Below are positions 57,505-64,000 of a stretch of DNA of 64,000 nt, piece after piece. Numbering within the stretch: the first letter of the stretch is position 1; each line of letters begins with the position of its first letter. Position numbers and translations under genes: made by a program. The notes below the pieces were generated by a model. It had not been told where the DNA came from. It made no database searches and worked only from the letters and a program-made list of their open reading frames with translations. This DNA is from Cryptomeria japonica (taxonomy: Eukaryota > Streptophyta > Pinopsida > Cupressales > Cupressaceae), in contig NC_081411.1 in NCBI RefSeq assembly GCF_030272615.1, forward strand, positions 46,040,517 to 46,104,516. Direction: 5' to 3'.

Positions 57505-58762
57505 TGTTAGGATAATTGGTGAACACCTGAGAGGGGGGGGGTGAATCATTTGTTAACAGATTATATCATTTAATCCACTTAATAACCTTTAACCAAATTA
57601 AGTACTGGTATGGCAGAAATAGATACCAGTAAACAATACAACTTAACAATTAAGTAGACAATTAATGCAAAGCAACCATACCACATAATATGTTGATTTT
57701 TTCATGGAAAAACCAGAAAGGGAAAAACCATGGTGGGAAGCCTACCCACAGTCAAATGATACTTCTATAGAAAGTATGTGTTACAATGAGGGGCCTGCAA
57801 ATGGAGGAAGGCACACTACCTAGAGCGTACTGCTCATTACAAAAGAGTCTCATTTACTATAGAGGTTAAAACTACCTCAAGATATATGGACAACAATCCA
57901 AAATAATGAGTTGCCAGAGATAGCCTCTACCATGCCTGATTACTGTCGCAATTACGCTCAATACCAAAGGCCTTTGACCTCTTTCTTAATCCTAATTCGA
58001 TCACCTATGATTGACCAAATCTACTTCATATGATATTGCATTCCAAGACCATGACACTTATTAAATTCTCATACCATGATCTACAATGAGATCTTACATC
58101 ACTTTATACCAACCCTAAGGCCTAAACCAATTCGGTTGGCCACCTAAAAGATATTACAATAAGATCATTACATAAATCCATATTCCAATGATATGCCATG
58201 TCGGCTTAAGACCAAAATAATAATAAAAAATCCATAAATCATCCTGAAACATCTCAGTAATGTGTAGAGAACACGTTATCATGATACCGATCCATAACCT
58301 AGATAGGTACCAGACCTATTCTAGGTCCACCACGCCAAAGCAATTTCTTGAAGCAGTTGAAGAAGCACGATTAACGAAAATCTTCAACATACTAAAATCT
58401 ATCCAAAAGTTGCACCAACACCAGTTATGCTTCCTGTCAAGATTCCTCAGTGAAGGCTTTGCCAATAGAGCCTTAAATCAATGCTAGTAAGGGTTAACAA
58501 CAATGTATGATAGCATCTGATTACCAAGTCAATACCAACTGACCAAAACATGCTCAAGGAACATGTAACACATAAAATCAAACATACTTCACTGGTCCAA
58601 ACATGTAGGAAGTGTCCAACAAATAGTCTCTTTTGTCGGCAACACTGGATCTTCTACCGGTAACCAAAACCTATCTATCGATAACCAACCATAATAGCTA
58701 GTGTTGACATCAATAACAAAACATCAATGCAACACATAATCAGTTCATCCATAATTCCAACA
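57505..58762 (-). repeat. Element Z 5' LTR (1258 bp)
   Basis: Plus-strand TGTTAGGATAATTGG...AATTCCAACA; on the element strand TGTTGGAATTATGG...CCTAACA. The U5 side holds the C-run (minus strand, 57530-57552) shared with N1 and N2. The U3 side matches the left LTR fragment. Confidence 0.88.
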
Positions 58763-59001
58763 CCTTCTTCATCATTAGACCCAACATCATCTCAACCAGT
58801 TTGTCAAGGTGATAAACCCATCACTTTTCATCTATCTCGACAACTCATCATGCCTTCTTTGTCGGTCTAGTGCATAGCCCCAATTTCATGCACTTGAGTT
58901 ATCCTTTTGTTCCACCTATAGATCCGATGTGAGCCTTCAAACACCTACCTTTAACTCTTTTTTCTTATCTCATAGAACTATGATGCACACTTTGTGTCGT
59001 A

Positions 59002-60488
59002 TGTAAAATTCATCATTAAATCAACTAGAAATAAAAGGGAAATCATGAATCCCTATCTAATTAAAGAATTATAAATAAACCAATAAAATGATACAATCAA
59101 ACAATAAGAATATAGTCTATGAATAAAAACTCCCTATCCCATGATTGCATATTGCTTTCATTGCTCTTCTTCTCTTTGTAGTATGGTGGCTCTCCGATAT
59201 TGCACTGGCAACCTGTAAATGACACAAAAATTCAAAGTTCGTGATTGTTAAAAATGAAGATTGAATGCTCAATTTATAGATAATTGGGTGAGATTATTTG
59301 GGAGGTGGAACAGATTGATTAAGAGGTGAAACTCAGGTGAGCTCACATGCTGATTGATAGTTGAACTGCTGATTTGGAGGTGGAATTGAATAGATTGAAT
59401 AAATTAAATGAGTTAACTCATTGATAAAAAAGCAGATTGAAAGATGAAAAAGAATGATTGGAGGAAAATTGATTGATGACAAAGAAAAATTTATTTAGAA
59501 AAGCTAACTAGAAGATAGAAAAAGAATAATTGGAGGGAATTAAAGAAATGAAGTAATTAATCATTTAATTGAAATAATAAATTAAAATAGATTGAATAGT
59601 TAACTAATTGAAAGATTTTTGGAAAAAAGGAAAGTGGCAGATAGAAATAGGAATTGAAAAGATAATCGATTTAATTAATTAATTTAGCATGTGCTTTCAC
59701 TTTGACTTTGAATTTCAATTTAATCTTTGCATGAGATTTAATTAAAATATTGAATATATTTTAAATTCAATTTGTTATTTGAATATATTTACAACTTGAA
59801 CTTTGATTTTCAATTTGATTTTTGAAATCATGCACATGTATTTGAAATTAGAAAAAAATAGAAGAAATAGAATTTGAATCTGAATTTGAAAGACTAAAGA
59901 AATTAAATGAAATTAGAATTTAGGGATTTGGAATTTGAAAAATTAGTTAGTTAATTAAATAATTTAAAGAAATTATTTAATTATTTAGAAATGGAATTTA
60001 ACTGAATTAGAATTTGGGGATTTGGAACTATAAATTGAAGAATAATTAATTAACTAATTAAATAATTTAAAGAAACTATTTAATTAATTAGAAATTGAAT
60101 GTAATTAAATAATCAAGATTATTTAAATTAAAGGACAGAATCACAACTAATTAAATAATAAATATTTAATTAATATTTAGAAGAGGGTTAAGGATTAATT
60201 GAATAGAGATAGAAATTGAAAATAAATTTATTTAAATAATAAAGATTATTTAAATCGAAAGATTAATAATCACAATTAATTAAATAATAAATATTTAATT
60301 AACATTATAAATTGGTTTAAATGATTAAATGATGATAGAGTTGAAACTTGAATAATTAGTAAGATTATGAGGAAATATAGAATTAGAAGAATAAGATTAA
60401 TTAACTTAATTAAATAATTAAATAATTATTTAACTAATTTAGATGAATAATTAGTAGATGATCAATGAGAAATTTTTAGGTGTCTACA
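59002..60488 (-). repeat. Family X 3' LTR of inverted copy (copy C)
   Basis: Read on the minus strand it begins TGTAGACACCTAAAAATT and is AT-rich with aattaattaaataattt words, like copies A and B. The far end (near 59002, gatgaattttaca) is approximate. The 58763-59001 stretch beyond it was not identified. Confidence 0.62.
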
Positions 60489-60503
60489 TTTTCTCCTCTT
60501 TTA
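60489..60503 (-). promoter_or_regulatory. Family X polypurine tract, inverted copy
   Basis: Minus strand aaaagaggagaaaa immediately before TGTAGACACC, counterpart of 23168-23181. Confidence 0.75.
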
Positions 60504-62777
60504 GACAATGTTGAAATGACGTTGTTTGAAAGAAAACAATTTTTTTTGCCCCAGTATGCCCTGGCAACGCTTAGGGTGTAATGCCCCCTTGAGAGATTTT
60601 TTATGCATTAAAGGTATGAATGATCTCTCGAAAAAAGTAGAATGCTAGATAGAAGAATAGCTAGTTGATTAGAGATAGAGATAGGTGATGTGAAGATGAT
60701 ATTGAGATAGAATGTGAGAGAATAAACCTTAGAATGAAATAGAATAATGTTAGATGATAGAAAATAAGAATGAAGATGATTGTTTTCATGAACTTTTGTG
60801 CCTTTATTCATAGCGCGATATATATTCATCACTAAGCCTTATTATTGAACAATGGAGCTTAGCACATCAGGGTATAAGGAACCAAGATGTAAAGATATCT
60901 CATTGAAGGAAAAAACATGTAGCAGACAAGGAATGAAACCCTCCATTGTGGTTGTAGTGCCAGGGGTCAAGGTATGTGGGATAGTCACAAGCATAACTAT
61001 CCTTGACTTTTGCATAGGATATTTGCTAAATGAACGTACCAATACAAATAGCTCAACTGAAATTATTGCACCATAAATTCATTGGTTCACACCACAAATA
61101 AAAAACAAAGAAAAAGATAATGCCCATCTCATCTCCTCTAGTCACTTGTGGACATCCTTGAGTAGCATAGGAACACAATCTGTCGCCAAATGATAAAAGA
61201 TAAAGACTGACCCGGACAAAATTCAGCAACTATACTAATCTTGTGCCTTCCTTCTAATTGCTTGATCTAATAGTTGATAATGTTTGATCTTAGAAAGTGG
61301 CAGACCTCGTTTAAGTCTTACCTATCTGATTTAGAGTGTATCCTCTTCTGTTTAAGACAAGATAATGATCACTTGATATGAATATGATACCATTGATAAG
61401 ACAACTTGATCAGTTGATTTTAGATGTTTGACTGGATAGTCGCATCCTTTGTTAAATTCATGCAAATTGTTTGTTGAATATCTGCTAGGGTATTTGTTTC
61501 TTGCAAGACATTTTATTGTAAGTTTTTTGATTGATTGATTTTTTATTGTTTTTGGGTTGATTTTGTGGCTCGATATTTGAATGTTTTAGTATTTTTTACT
61601 ATTTTCTGAATTTTATGTTTTCCACTATTTTTGGATTTCGTTAGGATTTTATACGATATCTAGGATTTTTTCATTTATGCCCCCAATGTGTAGGCCTATA
61701 TGACATGATGATCTGCAAAATGCATGTGGAGACAATGAATTTTTGACATAATCTATATTAATGCAATATGCATGATGAAGATGCCATTCCTATTTGAACA
61801 AGGATGACTGTGTTTGTTTAGCATTTTGTAATACACCAATTGAATTGGAGATACAAAACATTTAGTAGATAAGTGGTCAATCGATCCTTAAGGTCCCTTG
61901 GAACATCCAAATTAACACACTTAGTGACTAGGATTTACAAATGGAGACACAAAAAACTTATTCATTAGTTCTTGAAAATTTGATCTTCTTTTGTGCATGT
62001 GTGTGCAAATGAGTTAATTACTACTCTTGTGTTCACTAAAGATCCTTAGCATCTCTAATAGATAATTGTTGCCAACAAGCTTTTAGTGCTCCAATGAGGT
62101 TACAGACTATAATTTCTCAAATATTGCTCCATTGCTAGCAGAGGTTCATAGCCCTGATGGAGTTAGTCGGATGTTCCCATAGTCAAGATTTTTGTCGCAC
62201 TTTGTATGCATGATAATTTAGTTATATATCATTTCTATTTTGCCTTGAGATGGATATTTGGCATAGTAGTTTTTCTTTTTTATTTTCTTCCCTTGACTTG
62301 TAAGTAATGAAACCTACTTGGGTGTGACAATTAGAATGACTCTGAATTAGAATTTTAGATTTTTACTAGTCATATGATCAACTAGGTGTCTAGAATGAAT
62401 TAGAGATTTTGTTAATGTGTTTGAGATAAAGAAATTGATAGATTTTGGGTAAACAAATCTTAAATAGTGAAATCACTAACCAACCATAAGTAAAGCCTCA
62501 TCACAGGGTAATGTTGAAAATCAATGACCTTAGGACCTCAAAGACTTCATGTTCTAATAAATAAGAAATGAGATGACCCTTGTTTCTCTTGAATGCAAAC
62601 AGATGATAAACTTGGACAATTGCCCTCTTTGATTGATGCTGCTATATGTAAATGTATAATTTTGCAATTGTGATGCATTTGAAAAAGAAACTATATGGGA
62701 TGCAGTGCTTTGAATAAAATGAGATGCAATGCAGAAAGAAAAACCTAAACTAACCTTGCCCTTAGATATAATATTAT
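60504..62777 (-). other. Family X non-coding internal region, inverted copy
   Basis: Counterpart of 2329-2789 plus 18402-20530 plus 22403-23167. Small frames (60608-60832, 60842-61076, 60852-61042) overlap on both strands and are not supported. Site equivalents: element G insertion near 62340-62350, LINE insertion near 60835-60850. Confidence 0.6.
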
Positions 62778-64000
62778 TTAAGGTGGATGTTGTTCATAGG
62801 GTGAGGGATTTTTGTGTAGGTGGTTCATTCGTCGTTGTTTGAAGAGTTGGATATAGAAGTATTTTTCAATAGGATATAAGGACTCAACTAAGTGTACATG
62901 TTCAACATCTCCACTATTGATTTTATTAATTTTTGGATTTTGTGGATCACCAAAGGGAAATCCAGCTCTGACACCCATGGATTCAGCTATAGCCTTATCA
63001 TTTTCAAACCAATTCCAATATGATAGATCTTCTTTCCCCTAATATTTCAAGTGCAGATTTTGGTTCCAAAGTTGTGATATGAGTGGGTGTTATGCCCGTT
63101 TCAGTTGATGCACTTGAAGAGGATGATGAAGCCAACTAGGAGTTGATCTCATTAATTGGTGTTATGATTGTCCATAAAGAAGATGATGGAATCATATGGG
63201 TGTTGATTTAATTAGTTGGTGTCATACTTGTTTCTGTCACCATATTGGCATTTGATGATGGCTCACATACAATTGTTGACAAGTTTCTCTGTGTAGTATG
63301 ATTTGGATTGGTGATTTCATTGATAAGGGGCTCCTGAACAACTTGTGTGGAGGGATTGGGATCAGTAGGAGAAATGGTAAATTCAATTGAGAGGGAAGCT
63401 TGTGAGAGAAATGGAGGATTATGACATGGAAATGAAGGGATGAAGGGATCTTGATCAAGACTTGGAGAAATAATGGGATCTTGTTTAGGACATGAAGGTA
63501 AAGGTATGCTTTCATCTTGGCTTGGAAAGAGATTATTATGAAGGATAGAAGGGCTATCCTGATCTTTCTTAGGAGGTGGATGTTGGATGGGACTTGAAAT
63601 GAAACTTTGTTCTTGAGATAAAAGGGTACCGTTATGAATGGAATAGAAAGGAGCAAGGGGAACATCATAAGATTCTTGGTTAGTGGGATCTTGATCAAAA
63701 ATTGGGTAGGATGGAAGGGTTTGTTCATAATCGTTATTTGATTCAGGACTCATTTCTTCTTATTTTGGATTATCCTCTTGACATGGGCAAGGATTTTGGA
63801 TATTCATGGGAGATTCTTGGAATGTTTCAACACATTGGCCTAATGAAAAATGGATTTTGAATGAGAGTCTTTGAAGCAGGTGTTCTTGGAAATGGAATAT
63901 ATGATGGCATTGGATCTTGAATTTCTGAAGCATGGAAGAGACTAGCATCATGACTTGGATTAGATTGGATTTTTATTATGGATAGCCCTTGGGAGGTTGC
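62778..64000 (-). pseudogene. Family X internal ORF, inverted copy
   Basis: The frame 63951-63760 and 63753-63208 (same phase, one stop between) encodes a Ser/Pro/Gln-rich protein with SYPIFDQDPTNQES, SSPIQHPPPKKDQ, PLINEITNPNHTTQ and CEPSSNANMVTETSMT, paralleling the plus copy. It is longer than the plus copy here, with an extra segment (HNNLFPSQDESIPLP to SLSIEFTISPTDPN) that the other lacks. A frame change precedes the tail 62978-62778 (SLYPIEKYFYIQLFKQRR, like DYPIEKDRFIQLFQKRA). Function unknown. Confidence 0.6.

Larger units (their letters stand above)
45668..58762 (-). mobile_element. Element Z: SIRE-like Ty1/copia retrotransposon, interrupted by N2
   Basis: Right LTR 57505-58762 (5' LTR, with adjoining PBS), gag, protease, integrase and RT N-terminus at 54634-57446, the N2 insertion, then RT, RNase H, repeated polypurine tracts and a truncated 3' LTR at 45668-46444. 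The GLKHNLLSVGQL wording and several aaagggggag tracts before the 3' LTR suggest the SIRE/Maximus group. Without N2 the element would be about 6.5 kb. The left end is lost, so no duplication can be checked. Its right LTR lies just beside the inverted family X LTR. Confidence 0.85.
59002..64000 (-). mobile_element. Family X, inverted partial copy running off the window
   Basis: Minus-strand order is ORF (64000-62778), non-coding internal DNA, polypurine tract (60503-60489), LTR C. It is collinear with the plus-strand copy at about 1430-24325 after removal of element G, the 35-bp array and the LINE insertion. It therefore shows the unoccupied state of both insertion sites. The 5' part lies beyond the window. 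Confidence 0.72.

Noticed and set aside
60842-61076. Overlapping plus and minus ORFs of about 70 codons in family X
   Set aside because: Both are short and the aligned plus copy (20390-20545) keeps neither frame.
1-64000. Search for host genes, tRNAs, rRNAs and intact autonomous elements
   Set aside because: No frame with a non-transposon domain, no cloverleaf-like sequence and no rRNA words were recognised. This is a negative by eye, not by a search program.

Overview
The window is plant nuclear DNA made almost entirely of nested, decayed retrotransposons. I found no intact host gene, no tRNA or rRNA gene and no CRISPR array. The sequence is visibly AT-rich. Every recognisable protein fragment belongs to a Ty3/gypsy, Ty1/copia or plant LINE element, and nearly every frame is broken. 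Old, deeply nested elements, a 4.7-kb LTR and SIRE-type copia elements would suit a conifer or other gymnosperm; that is inference, while 'plant' is well supported by the Tat-type gypsy and SIRE/Tnt1-type copia domains.

Layout. (1) About 720-24325: plus-strand copy of an LTR element I call family X, with a 3' LTR starting TGTAGACACC. It is split twice. A 15.6-kb Tat/Ogre-like gypsy element G (2790-18401, minus strand, LTRs about 4.7 kb with protein-coding remnants) sits in it, and so does a LINE ORF1 insertion (20548-22385) with a perfect 17-bp target-site duplication. (2) 24326-28513: a zinc-knuckle gag fragment, a further family X-type LTR, and LINE 3' remnants. (3) 28519-35075: element N1, complete with LTRs, PBS, PPT and 5-bp TSD, but carrying a gag-like ORF and an unknown ORF of about 1,090 codons where pol should be. 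(4) 35866-39770: LINE ORF2 remnants on both strands. (5) 40403-45183: Tnt1/Tork-like copia element B, minus strand. (6) 45668-58762: SIRE-like copia element Z, minus strand. It is interrupted inside its reverse transcriptase by N2 (48052-54628), a second pol-less element of the N1 family. (7) 59002-64000: an inverted (minus-strand) copy of family X. It supplies the 'empty site' for both insertions in the left copy.

How the parts relate. N1 and N2 share their terminal LTR bases, initiator-Met primer site, polypurine tract and U5 C-run with Z. The simplest reading is that Z-like autonomous elements supplied the enzymes that moved the N family. The N family's large ORF2 is recognisably conserved between two diverged copies, has no domain I recognise, and is the best candidate here for an undescribed system.

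Limits: all similarities were judged by eye. LTR ends supported by TG...CA plus PBS, PPT or TSD are reliable to a base or two. Ends of family X LTRs and of LINE remnants are approximate.
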